NCBI GenBank assembly: GCA_030621805.1
Contig: JAUXGY010000017.1
Span: forward strand, 1-12,798
Direction of reading: 5' to 3'
DNA length: 12,798 nucleotides
Source of the DNA: Kiritimatiellales bacterium
GTDB taxonomy: Bacteria > Verrucomicrobiota > Kiritimatiellia > Kiritimatiellales > Pontiellaceae
Shown here piece by piece: positions 1-7,046 of this stretch. The notes below the pieces were generated by a model. It did not search any database. It was not told the DNA's origin and saw nothing but the letters and a program-made list of their open reading frames with translations. The stretch's first letter is position 1, and each line of letters opens with the position of its first letter. The position numbers were made by a program, and so were the translations under genes.

Positions 1-75
1 AGGCTGACGATCATGGCTGTGGATTTCTTGTGACTTGAAAAAAACCGTTTCTGTTTCATTCTACCATTCTCCCAT

Positions 76-107
76 GATTGGATGTCCAATCCACTCTTTG
101 CGGAGTG
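76..107. repeat. Two adjacent short inverted repeats
   Basis: Positions 76-91 are a near-perfect palindrome (GATTGGA, two bases, TCCAATC). It is followed directly by CACTC (92-96), a six-base loop and GAGTG (103-107). A pyrimidine-rich run follows but no clean T tract. It could be a weak terminator of a plus-strand gene lying left of the window, or an operator. The sequence does not decide between these, and chance is possible for repeats this short. Confidence 0.3.
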
Positions 108-209
108 ATTATTCTTCTCTCGAACAACACACAGTCGAGTTCATCCAGACCCTGTGTATAGCACACCCGGGCCCTTCCCAGAGCATCTATTGATATCTAA
201 AAAAGGGGA

Positions 210-1199
210 TTAGGCGGCGAAGATGCAGTTGAGGCCTTCGGTGAACCCGCGTTCTTTTAGAATAGGGCGAATGAGGTCGCGGGCGCCGCGCTTCCCGACC
301 ATGGGGAGAATAAAGCAAGTGCTGGGGTTAGGGATTTTCGAGGGCATGATGACGGGCGTTCCGCAGTTGAGCTGACGCGGTTTGATGTCGATGTAATGCG
401 TAATGCGTAATCCGTAACCTTTCAGGATGGAGGCTCTTTTGCGGGTTACCCGCCCGGCCCCCCAAACGATGATGTCGGGGTGGTGGGGGTTGTTTTTTTC
501 GAGCCATTGGCAAAGGTATCGGGCCTTGGTCTCGTAGAAGGCGTCGATGTTGTAGCGGGGATCGGTGCGCGAAAGCCGATCCGGCGGGTCGTTCCAAACC
601 ACGAGTTCCTCATCCACCTTTCCGGCTTGTACGCCGCGGGCCATCCATCGTAGCCACAGTTCATAGTCCTCTGGGAACGGGCCGTCGCGGTAGGCACCGA
701 ACTGTTCGAACAACTCACGACGGAACATGACCGACGGGTGGGCGAGGGGCGATTCAATAAAGCGGTTGAGCGCAATGTCTTCGGGTTCAACCAATCCGTT
801 AATCCAGTCGACGTGAGCCAAATACCCGGCCTGCTTTTCGCGGTCGCCTCCAAACCTTACCTTGCAACCGACGATTCCTATTTCCGGAAATGCATCGAGG
901 AATAAAGATTGTTTTTCGATGCGCTCAGGGTGGCAGAAATCGTCGGCATCCATTCGGGCAATATAGGTGCCACGGGCGGCGGCCAGCCCGTCGTTGAGCG
1001 CGGGCACGATGCCCCGGTGGGAATGGTCGAGCAGTATGATATCCGACTGGTTTCGCAGAATCTCCAGTGTTCCATCGGTGGAACCGTCGTTGATGACGAT
1101 AATTTCCATGGAGCCAAAGCTTTGTGCCCGCAGGCTTTTGAGGGCTTGAAGCACGGTTGCTTCGGCATTGTATACGGGCATGACGACGGAAACGTTCAT
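210..1199 (-). CDS. Family 2 glycosyltransferase with C-terminal Rossmann-like extension
   Basis: Transfers a sugar from a nucleotide-sugar donor to an unidentified acceptor, probably in surface polysaccharide or glycoconjugate synthesis. The 329-residue product opens with a GT-A fold signature (VSVVMPVYNAE, then VINDGSTDGT at about 36-44). The metal-binding DAD of MDADD is at 84-86, and PEDYELWLRW at about 176-185 matches the usual acceptor-side acidic motif. The GT2 core ends near residue 230. About 95 extra residues follow with VWGAGR at 245-250 and YIDIKPRQ at 269-276, which resemble a small nucleotide-binding-like domain sometimes attached to GT2 enzymes. The ATG overlaps the stop of the upstream PLP-enzyme gene (ATGA), so the two are probably cotranscribed and translationally coupled. 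A run of four 7-base repeats lies inside the reading frame at 393-420. No transmembrane segment is evident. Donor and acceptor cannot be read from sequence. Confidence 0.9.
   Translation of the reverse strand: MNVSVVMPVYNAEATVLQALKSLRAQSFGSMEIIVINDGSTDGTLEILRNQSDIILLDHSHRGIVPALNDGLAAARGTYIARMDADDFCHPERIEKQSLFLDAFPEIGIVGCKVRFGGDREKQAGYLAHVDWINGLVEPEDIALNRFIESPLAHPSVMFRRELFEQFGAYRDGPFPEDYELWLRWMARGVQAGKVDEELVVWNDPPDRLSRTDPRYNIDAFYETKARYLCQWLEKNNPHHPDIIVWGAGRVTRKRASILKGYGLRITHYIDIKPRQLNCGTPVIMPSKIPNPSTCFILPMVGKRGARDLIRPILKERGFTEGLNCIFAA
393..420. repeat. Four-copy heptamer tandem repeat inside the glycosyltransferase gene
   Basis: The plus strand reads GTAATGC, GTAATGC, GTAATCC, GTAACCT in four consecutive 7-base units. 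It codes for roughly residues 261-269 on the minus strand. The unit length is not a multiple of three, so gain or loss of one unit would shift the frame and remove the C-terminal region. The present copy number keeps the frame open. Confidence 0.75.
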
Positions 1200-2197
1200 G
1201 ATTCAAAGTAGGTATGGAATTCGGGGGGCAGGGCGTGAAAGTCGATGGCTTTAATTTCGGAAGAGAAGTCGCGGGCGTTAAGTGTGTTCCAATAGAGGAC
1301 GGTTTGGTCGTTGAGCTTGCCGGAGCGTAGGTCGTGGAGTAGGGCGGCAGCGGTTTTTCCGGTGTAGGTGTTTTCCAGAGGTACGTTTTCCAAGGTCTGA
1401 AAGGTTTCAATGGCCTCGCGCCCGGCGGCGGTTGGAATACCGTAGTCTTCACCGTAGAATTCATCGCGGATGACGATGTCATTCTCATCAATTTTCAAGT
1501 CAACCCCCAGCCTGGCGCAAATTTCAGCGCAAAGCTGAATTACGTGGGTTTCATTGCGGAAGGTAGAATCGACGACGCGGATCGACTCAATACGGGTTTT
1601 CAATCCAGCGAGTTTGAGGCCCACCAGCAATCCGGCCAGCGTTCCACCCGTACCCATGGGCAGATAGATCACATCGGGTTCCATCTGTTCGGCCAGTTCG
1701 AATGCGGCGTTGACAAAACCGAGTGCTCCGGTGGCATTGGTTCCGCCGGTGGGAATGAGGTAGGGTTCGCGACCTTCCTCGGAAAGGCAGTGATCGGAAA
1801 TTTGCTGGGTGAGAGTCGGGAACTCAATATAGCTGGAGCAAAGATGCAACTCGGCACCGACGGCGCGCTGTAGGAGGATGTTTTTTCGGACGTGGGCGCT
1901 GGTTTGCTGCGGCGCAAGGATCGAGATGGCGTGGAGTCCGAGTTGGCGGCAGCAGACGGCGGTGGCGAGGGCGTGGTTGGAGCCGACCGCACCGTAGGTG
2001 ATGATGCTTTTTCGCCCTTCGGCTAAGGCCTCTCCAAGCAGGAATTCGAGTTTACGGATCTTGTTGCCGCCGTAGACCGGGCCGCTAAGTCCATCCTGCT
2101 TCATGAAAAGCCGCTCGCTAATCGCGGCAAGCGGGCGAATGGGAGAGGGGAGGAGAGCTAGATTTTCCTTGGGAAACGGGGTGAACAGTGGATTCAT
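1196..2197 (-). CDS. PLP-dependent ACC deaminase/D-cysteine desulfhydrase family protein
   Basis: A fold-type II PLP enzyme of the family that includes 1-aminocyclopropane-1-carboxylate deaminase and D-cysteine desulfhydrase. Members release ammonia from small amino acids to give 2-oxo acids, with sulfide as well in the D-cysteine case. The 333-residue length is normal. Visible features are GGNKIRKLEF at 43-52, with K46 the expected Schiff-base lysine, GSNHALATA at about 72-80 for the substrate carboxylate region, and the glycine-rich loop MGTGGTLAGL that holds the PLP phosphate. The protein should be cytoplasmic, since no signal peptide is seen. No good Shine-Dalgarno sequence precedes the ATG at 2197. 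The gene heads a two-gene minus-strand unit and overlaps the glycosyltransferase gene by four bases. Substrate cannot be decided from motifs alone, so no gene symbol is given. Confidence 0.88.
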   Translation of the reverse strand: MNPLFTPFPKENLALLPSPIRPLAAISERLFMKQDGLSGPVYGGNKIRKLEFLLGEALAEGRKSIITYGAVGSNHALATAVCCRQLGLHAISILAPQQTSAHVRKNILLQRAVGAELHLCSSYIEFPTLTQQISDHCLSEEGREPYLIPTGGTNATGALGFVNAAFELAEQMEPDVIYLPMGTGGTLAGLLVGLKLAGLKTRIESIRVVDSTFRNETHVIQLCAEICARLGVDLKIDENDIVIRDEFYGEDYGIPTAAGREAIETFQTLENVPLENTYTGKTAAALLHDLRSGKLNDQTVLYWNTLNARDFSSEIKAIDFHALPPEFHTYFES

Positions 2198-2271
2198 GGT
2201 CGGGATGCTATCAGAGATTGTCGACCGGGGCGATGGATCTTTCGAACAGCGGGGATCATGCCTTTTTTAGA

Positions 2272-2299
2272 TTGAACCTCTTCCTCCCATACGTATTCT
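2272..2299 (+). promoter_or_regulatory. Putative sigma70-type promoter of the yceD-rpmF-fab operon
   Basis: TTGAAC at 2272-2277 and TATTCT at 2294-2299 are separated by 16 bases and lie about 30 bases upstream of the first operon gene, in the divergent intergenic region. The match is moderate. No clear operator such as a long inverted repeat was seen around it. Confidence 0.5.
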
Positions 2300-2327
2300 A
2301 CACGGCAATTACTGATACAGGAGTGGC

Positions 2328-2789
2328 ATGAAGATTTGGGTAGCACGGATTCCGGAAGAGGGGTCGCACTATGAAGGGGACGATCCGGCGGAGATTCTGG
2401 ACCTAGGGGAAGACCCGTTTATCAGGGTTACAGGGGACGTGCATTATGCGCTTCATGCCCATCACGTTTCGGACGAGTTGGTCGTGCGCGGAACCTTGTC
2501 GGTCGGGATGAATTTGAAGTGCACAAGATGTACGGAATTTTTCTCGACAACCGTGGCCGATTCCGGTTTTCTGCGCGCTTATCCCGCCTCTGAAGACACG
2601 GATTCCGTGGATATTACGAAGGATATGCGGGAGAATCTTTTGCTACACATTCCGGGATTTCCGGTCTGTAGCGAGGAGTGTAAGGGGTTGTGCGCGCAAT
2701 GCGGCGCCGACCTGAACAAAGGTTCGTGCAGTTGCACGGCAGGGGATCGACCAAACCCGTGGTCGGCCCTAGATAGTTTGGATTTATAG
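2328..2789 (+). CDS. yceD: YceD/DUF177 family protein
   Basis: Member of the DUF177 (YceD) family, found almost universally just upstream of rpmF and linked to large-subunit rRNA/ribosome accumulation. The exact molecular role is not firmly established. The 153-residue product shows the family hallmarks: a first cysteine pair CTRC (C65, C68), then the C-terminal cysteine-rich segment starting PVCSEECKGLCAQCG, with cysteines at 114, 118, 122, 125, 134 and 136. The KGLC-x2-CG-x-DLN pattern is diagnostic. The many paired cysteines suggest metal binding, which is inference. AGGAG ends four bases before the ATG. It is the first gene of the operon, 18 bases before rpmF, and the conserved yceD-rpmF-plsX order supports the call. 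Confidence 0.9.
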   Translation: MKIWVARIPEEGSHYEGDDPAEILDLGEDPFIRVTGDVHYALHAHHVSDELVVRGTLSVGMNLKCTRCTEFFSTTVADSGFLRAYPASEDTDSVDITKDMRENLLLHIPGFPVCSEECKGLCAQCGADLNKGSCSCTAGDRPNPWSALDSLDL

Positions 2790-2794
2790 AGTTG

Positions 2795-2801
2795 AAGGAG
2801 G
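2795..2801 (+). promoter_or_regulatory. Strong Shine-Dalgarno sequence of rpmF
   Basis: AAGGAGG with a six-base spacer to the rpmF ATG is the best ribosome-binding site in the operon. It fits the need for high ribosomal-protein output. The next two genes have almost no recognisable site. Confidence 0.85.
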
Positions 2802-2807
2802 ATTGCG

Positions 2808-2996
2808 ATGGCAGTTCCAAAAAGAAAAACATCGAAGAGCAGAACCGCAAGCCGCAAGGCTCAGAACACCAAGAAACCTATTGCACGCGCTTCTAGTTGC
2901 GCACAATGTGGCGCGCCGCAGCAGTCTCACCGTGCTTGCCCGAGCTGCGGGTATTATAATGGACGCCAAGTCCTGACGGTCTCCGCAGAAGACTAG
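2808..2996 (+). CDS. rpmF: 50S ribosomal protein L32
   Basis: Small basic protein of the large ribosomal subunit. The 62-residue length and the start MAVPKRKTSKSRT are typical of L32. It carries the four-cysteine zinc-ribbon form, with C31-x2-C34 and C44-x2-C47 separated by nine residues. The product is therefore the zinc-binding type rather than the cysteine-free paralogue that replaces it under zinc limitation in some bacteria. No second copy is in the window. The gene sits between yceD and plsX, the classic location, which links ribosome synthesis to membrane lipid synthesis in one transcript. Only seven bases separate its stop from plsX. Confidence 0.97.
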   Translation: MAVPKRKTSKSRTASRKAQNTKKPIARASSCAQCGAPQQSHRACPSCGYYNGRQVLTVSAED

Positions 2997-3003
2997 GCAT
3001 CCC

Positions 3004-4014
3004 ATGCGTATCTCTATTGATGCGATGGGGGGCGACTTTGCTCCCCGGGAAATAGTTGCAGGAACTCTTCAGGCTGCTGAAAAGCTTGAAGGGCTTGAAA
3101 AGCTATTCCTTGTTGGCGACGAAACCTCTATTCGGGCCGAACTCAAGAAGCATAAGGGAACGGTTCCCTCGTGCATCGAGATTATCCACGCTTCGGAAGT
3201 GGTTGGAATGGGCGAGTCCCCGGCGGTCGCCATCCGCCGCAAAAAGGATTCATCCATTGCCCGCTCGGTTGAACTCGTGAAGGACGGAAAGGCTGATGCC
3301 ATCTTCTCAGCCGGAAACACCGGTGCGGCTGTGGCGGCCGCCACGCTGAAGCTTCGCACGCTCAAAGGGGTTGCTCGCCCGGCGATTGCTACCGTGATGC
3401 CGACCCCGAAGGATCCCTTTGTCCTGCTCGATGCAGGCGCAAATCCCGATAGTACGCCGGAAATGATCCAGCAATATGCGGTGATGGGCAGTATTTATTC
3501 CCGCGAGATACTCGGTGTTAAAACCCCTAGCGTCGGCCTGCTGAGTATTGGGGCGGAGGCCGCAAAAGGTAACGAAACCACGAAAAAAACCTTTGGCCTG
3601 CTGGAACAAACCAAACTCAACTTTATCGGCAACGTGGAGAGCGGCGACCTTTACGCCGGGAAAGTCAGTGTGGCGGTGTGCGATGGATTCGTCGGCAACG
3701 TGGTGCTGAAAACCAGCGAAGCGGTTGCGCGCATGATTTCCAACTGGCTCAAGGAGATGTTCCGTGTCAACCCGCTTCGTATTTTGGGTTATTTTTTCGC
3801 GCGCGGGGTTTTCAAGGAAATGAAGTCGCACGCCGATCCGTCGAGTTATGGGGGCGCACCGCTTCTGGGCGCGAACGGAGTTGTTATTATTGGCCACGGT
3901 TCGTCGAATGCGCTGGCCACCTTCAATGCCATTCGCGTGGCGTCCGAAGCCATTGATCACGATGTAAACCATTTGATTGAAGCCGAGCTAAAGAGTATAA
4001 ACTCCGAAACCTAG
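3004..4014 (+). CDS. plsX: Phosphate acyltransferase PlsX
   Basis: Converts acyl-ACP and phosphate to acyl-phosphate, the acyl donor used by PlsY in the first acylation of glycerol-3-phosphate. It is a soluble or peripheral membrane enzyme. The 336-residue length is standard. Family motifs include the N-terminal RISIDAMGGDFAP, SAGNTGA at 102-108, LLDAGAN at 141-147, the SIGAEAAKGNE block at 181-191, CDGFVGNVVLKTSEA at 226-240, and YGGAPLLG with GHGSSN near the C-terminus. No convincing Shine-Dalgarno precedes the ATG. Being seven bases downstream of rpmF, it probably depends on translational coupling. It lies directly upstream of fabH in the usual order. Confidence 0.97.
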   Translation: MRISIDAMGGDFAPREIVAGTLQAAEKLEGLEKLFLVGDETSIRAELKKHKGTVPSCIEIIHASEVVGMGESPAVAIRRKKDSSIARSVELVKDGKADAIFSAGNTGAAVAAATLKLRTLKGVARPAIATVMPTPKDPFVLLDAGANPDSTPEMIQQYAVMGSIYSREILGVKTPSVGLLSIGAEAAKGNETTKKTFGLLEQTKLNFIGNVESGDLYAGKVSVAVCDGFVGNVVLKTSEAVARMISNWLKEMFRVNPLRILGYFFARGVFKEMKSHADPSSYGGAPLLGANGVVIIGHGSSNALATFNAIRVASEAIDHDVNHLIEAELKSINSET

Positions 4015-4033
4015 ATTTTTCCGAGACTCGATT

Positions 4034-5026
4034 ATGGATTTGCCCTGCACTGTTTCAATCATAGGAACTGGATCGTATGTACCTGAAAAGGTTCTCACGA
4101 ACCATGATCTTGCAAAACTTGTCGAAACCTCCGACGAGTGGATCCACTCTCGCACCGGCATGCGCGAGCGTCACATTGCTGCCGCTGACCAGGCCACATC
4201 GGATCTCGCAAGCGAGGCCGCCACGGCGGCACTGGCTGACGCCGGGATCGAGGCCGATGAACTCGATCTCCTGATTGTCGCGACCCTCTCTCCCGACATG
4301 TTTTTCCCTAGCACGGCCTGCTTTGTGCAGGAGAAGATCGGAGCCAAGAACGCATTTTGCTACGACCTTGGCGCGGCTTGTTCGGGCTTCCTTTACGCAC
4401 TCGATACCGCTAAAAATCAAATTGCCTCCGGGGCGGTGAAGACGGCCTTGGTGATCGGTGCAGAAAAAATGAGCTCCTTTATTGATTGGGAAGATCGCGG
4501 AACCTGCATCCTTTTTGGCGATGGGGCTGGCGCGGCGGTGTTGCAGGCGGGTGGCGAGGGTCGGGGTATTATGCAGTCGGCCATGGGTTCGGATGGTTCC
4601 TTGGCGGATCTGCTCTGGACGCCGGGCGGCGGCACCCGCAACCCCATCTCGCACGAGATGATCGACCAACGGCAACACTATCTAAAAATGCAAGGGCGTG
4701 AAGTGTTCAAACATGCGGTGGTTCGCATGGCTGAAGCGGTGACCGAGGCGCTGGGAAAGAATGGGGTTTCCTCGGGCGACATTAAATGCTTTATCCCGCA
4801 TCAAGCCAATATTCGCATTATCGATGCCATTGCCAAGCGGCTGGGCATTGTTGGACGCGTCTACACAAACGTCGAAAAATATGCCAACACCTCGTCGGCT
4901 GCGCTGGCGATCGCACTGGACGAAGCCGCCCGGGATGGCACCATCCAGAAAGGAGACCTGGTCGCGATGACGGTCTTCGGCGGCGGTTTTACATGGGGCG
5001 CCAACGTATTGGAATGGAGTAAATAA
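4034..5026 (+). CDS. fabH: Beta-ketoacyl-ACP synthase III
   Basis: Initiates fatty-acid synthesis by condensing an acyl-CoA primer, commonly acetyl-CoA, with malonyl-ACP. The 330-residue product has the complete Cys-His-Asn triad: C116 in DLGAACSGF, H256 in IPHQANIR and N285 in KYANTSSA. This corresponds to E. coli C112, H244 and N274. The N-terminal GTGSYVPEKVLTN and SRTGMRERHIA segments are also characteristic. Primer preference (acetyl versus branched) cannot be judged from these motifs. The upstream gap to plsX is 19 bases with only a poor ribosome-binding site. The TAA stop shares its last base with the fabD ATG (TAATG), so fabH and fabD are translationally coupled. Confidence 0.97.
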   Translation: MDLPCTVSIIGTGSYVPEKVLTNHDLAKLVETSDEWIHSRTGMRERHIAAADQATSDLASEAATAALADAGIEADELDLLIVATLSPDMFFPSTACFVQEKIGAKNAFCYDLGAACSGFLYALDTAKNQIASGAVKTALVIGAEKMSSFIDWEDRGTCILFGDGAGAAVLQAGGEGRGIMQSAMGSDGSLADLLWTPGGGTRNPISHEMIDQRQHYLKMQGREVFKHAVVRMAEAVTEALGKNGVSSGDIKCFIPHQANIRIIDAIAKRLGIVGRVYTNVEKYANTSSAALAIALDEAARDGTIQKGDLVAMTVFGGGFTWGANVLEWSK

Positions 5027-5931
5027 TGAAAAGAGCAATTATTTTCCCGGGACAGGGTTCTCAGGTTGTCGGCATGGGAAAGGATCTCGCGAAGGCGATT
5101 CCCGAGTGCAAGGCTCTCTTTGACCGGGCCAATGAAATCCTTGGCTACGATCTCGAAACAATCTGTTTCGAAGGACCGCAGGAAGAGTTGAACAAATCCA
5201 ACCATGCGCAACTTGGGATCTTTGTGGCTAGTGCAGCGGCTTTTCACGCCTTGAAGCTTAAACAACCTGACCTGGAGTACGAGTTGCTCGCGGGCCATAG
5301 CCTCGGCGAATGGACGGCTCTTTATGTTGCGGGCGTGGTCAGCTTCGAAGACACGATTAAAATTCTGAAGGCGCGTGGCGAAGCCATGCAGGCCGCTTGC
5401 GAAGAAAATCCCGGAGCTATGTTGGCCGTGATGGGGATCGCCGGCGATGATTTGGTCAAGGTTGCCAGTGAGGCGGGGTGCCATGTGGCCAACTTTAACT
5501 CGCTGGCGCAGACGGTACTTTCCGGCACGGCCGATTCGATCACTAAGGCCGAGGAACTCGTAAAGGTTGCAGGCGCAAAACGGGCGATCCGCCTGCCGGT
5601 GGCCGGGGCATTCCACTCGCCGCTGATGCAACCCGCCGCCGACCAGATGGCTGTATTTCTTGCCCAGGTCGACTTTTCTGAAGAAAAAATTCCCGTGCTC
5701 TCGAATGTTACCGCGCAACCGCATGGAAACACCTCCGTGAAGGACGATATGATTAAGCAGATCACCTCTTCGGTGCAATGGGTCGCCCTTGTTCAAAGGA
5801 TGGTATCCCATGGGGTGGAGGAGATTATTGAATGTGGACCCGGCAAGGTCTTGGCCGGGCTCATAAAGCGTATTGACAAGACCGTCGCAGTCCGTAACAT
5901 CGGCCAAATAACGGATCTGGAAAAGGAATAG
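5026..5931 (+). CDS. fabD: Malonyl-CoA:ACP transacylase
   Basis: Loads malonyl units from malonyl-CoA onto holo-AcpP for chain extension. The 301-residue product has the normal length. It shows FPGQGSQVVGMG at 7-18, the nucleophile elbow GHSLGEW with S92, and AGAFHSPLM with H197 as catalytic base, matching the Ser-His dyad of E. coli FabD. A conserved arginine is expected in the ILKARGEAMQ segment near residue 117. GGAG lies six bases before the ATG, and the gene overlaps the fabH stop by one base. A nine-base gap leads to fabG. No fused domain or truncation is seen. Confidence 0.97.
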   Translation: MKRAIIFPGQGSQVVGMGKDLAKAIPECKALFDRANEILGYDLETICFEGPQEELNKSNHAQLGIFVASAAAFHALKLKQPDLEYELLAGHSLGEWTALYVAGVVSFEDTIKILKARGEAMQAACEENPGAMLAVMGIAGDDLVKVASEAGCHVANFNSLAQTVLSGTADSITKAEELVKVAGAKRAIRLPVAGAFHSPLMQPAADQMAVFLAQVDFSEEKIPVLSNVTAQPHGNTSVKDDMIKQITSSVQWVALVQRMVSHGVEEIIECGPGKVLAGLIKRIDKTVAVRNIGQITDLEKE

Positions 5932-5940
5932 GAATTATTT

Positions 5941-6684
5941 ATGTTTGAACTAAACGATAAAGTAGCTTTGGTCACCGGTGCAGCCCGGGGATTGGGTCAG
6001 GCCATTGCACTCAAGCTGGCGGAAGCCGGCGCAGACCTCGCATTATGTGATCTGAATGCCGAGTGGGTGGAAGAAACCGCTGAAAAAGTAAAGGCGCTGG
6101 GCCGGCGTGCGGAATGCTACGGCATAAATGTTGCCGAGGGCGAAAGCGTCACCGCAGGCATTAAGGCCATCGAAAAAGATTTTGGAAAGATTGACGTTCT
6201 CGTCAACAATGCAGGCATTACCAAGGATGGTTTGATGATGCGCATGAGCGAGGACGACTGGGATGCCGTGCTGAATGTCAACCTGAAGGGTACGTTCCTC
6301 TGCACCAAGGCCGCCATGCGCGGTATGATGAAGCAGCGCTCTGGAACCATCGTGAATATTGCTTCAGTGATTGGTCTGATGGGCAATGCCGGGCAAGCCA
6401 ACTATGCGGCCTCCAAGGGCGGTGTGATTGCGTTCAGCAAGACGGTCGCGAAGGAACTTTCCTCGCGCAATGTTCGTTGCAATGCGGTTGCACCAGGCTT
6501 TATCCGCACGGCGATGACTGATGCGTTGGACGAAGAGGTTCAGAATAAAATGAAAGAGCTCATCCCGCTCAGCCGCTTCGGTGAACCGGAAGATGTAGCG
6601 AATGTTGTACTATTTTTGGCAAGCGATGCCTCGGCGTATGTCACCGGTCAAGTGATCTCGACGTGCGGCGGAATGGTCATGTAG
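5941..6684 (+). CDS. fabG: 3-oxoacyl-ACP reductase
   Basis: NADPH-dependent short-chain dehydrogenase that reduces 3-oxoacyl-ACP to 3-hydroxyacyl-ACP in each elongation round. The 247-residue protein has the cofactor glycine motif TGAARGLGQAIA at 12-23, the NNAG motif at 89-92, and the catalytic tetrad N114, S142, Y155 and K159 (YAASK). The C-terminal ISTCGGMVM resembles the usual FabG ending. AGGAA lies six bases upstream of the ATG. SDR enzymes are numerous and often misnamed, but position between fabD and acpP together with the full motif set makes FabG secure. Confidence 0.96.
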   Translation: MFELNDKVALVTGAARGLGQAIALKLAEAGADLALCDLNAEWVEETAEKVKALGRRAECYGINVAEGESVTAGIKAIEKDFGKIDVLVNNAGITKDGLMMRMSEDDWDAVLNVNLKGTFLCTKAAMRGMMKQRSGTIVNIASVIGLMGNAGQANYAASKGGVIAFSKTVAKELSSRNVRCNAVAPGFIRTAMTDALDEEVQNKMKELIPLSRFGEPEDVANVVLFLASDASAYVTGQVISTCGGMVM

Positions 6685-6708
6685 CGTTTGTAAGTGTAAA
6701 CCTAAGAA

Positions 6709-6714
6709 AAGGAG
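6709..6714 (+). promoter_or_regulatory. Shine-Dalgarno site that fixes the acpP start
   Basis: AAGGAG ends seven bases before the ATG at 6722 but only one base before the in-frame ATG at 6716. The downstream ATG is therefore the real start, and the product begins MALEDKV rather than MKMALEDKV. Confidence 0.85.
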
Positions 6715-6721
6715 AATGAAA

Positions 6722-6961
6722 ATGGCACTTGAAGATAAAGTAAAAGATATCATTGTAGAGCAACTCGGCGTTAATGCTGACCAAGTTGTAGAAGGAGCAT
6801 CCTTCATCGAAGACCTCGGTGCGGACTCTCTGGATACCGTTGAGCTGGTCATGGCGTTCGAAGAAGAATTTGGGGCTGAAATTCCGGACGAAGATGCTGA
6901 AAAAATGACTTCCGTTGGCGGAGTGATCAGCTACCTGAAAGAAAAAGGTTTCGGCGAGTAG
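6722..6961 (+). CDS. acpP: Acyl carrier protein
   Basis: Small acidic carrier that holds growing acyl chains on a 4'-phosphopantetheine arm and delivers them to the Fab enzymes and PlsX. The 79-residue product has the four-helix ACP pattern. DLGADSLDTVEL carries S36, the attachment serine, and EEEFGAEIPDEDAEKM is the typical helix III region. The start at 6722 was preferred over 6716 because of Shine-Dalgarno spacing. The gene is 37 bases after fabG and is followed by a near-palindrome and a strong hairpin before fabF, an arrangement that could raise acpP mRNA relative to its neighbours (inference). Confidence 0.97.
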   Translation: MALEDKVKDIIVEQLGVNADQVVEGASFIEDLGADSLDTVELVMAFEEEFGAEIPDEDAEKMTSVGGVISYLKEKGFGE

Positions 6962-6962
6962 C

Positions 6963-7016
6963 CTAGTTTCTAAACTAGTTAATGGCCGGAGTCACCTGTG
7001 GGTGTTTCCGGCCATT
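6963..7016 (+). terminator. Hairpin pair between acpP and fabF
   Basis: CTAGTTT (6963-6969) and AAACTAG (6972-6978) form a tight near-palindrome just after the acpP stop. Next, AATGGCCGGA (6981-6990) pairs perfectly with TCCGGCCATT (7007-7016), with a further CACC/GGTG stem around a four-base loop. Only a weak T-rich stretch follows, so complete rho-independent termination is doubtful. Partial termination, or 3'-end stabilisation of acpP mRNA, is more likely. Confidence 0.65.
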
Positions 7017-7046
7017 TCAGCTTTGATTTAAATCGAGGAACGGGAA

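Noticed and set aside
3307..3972. Open frame of 221 codons on the minus strand opposite plsX
   Set aside because: Antisense to conserved plsX motifs, with no family resemblance or ribosome-binding site.
4861..5907. Long open frame of 348 codons on the minus strand opposite fabH and fabD
   Set aside because: It lies antisense to two genes with complete catalytic motifs, spans their junction and shows no recognisable domain. It is a by-product of codon bias.
6716..6721. Upstream in-frame ATG as the start of acpP
   Set aside because: Only one base separates it from the Shine-Dalgarno sequence, while the ATG at 6722 has the proper seven-base spacing and gives the usual ACP N-terminus.
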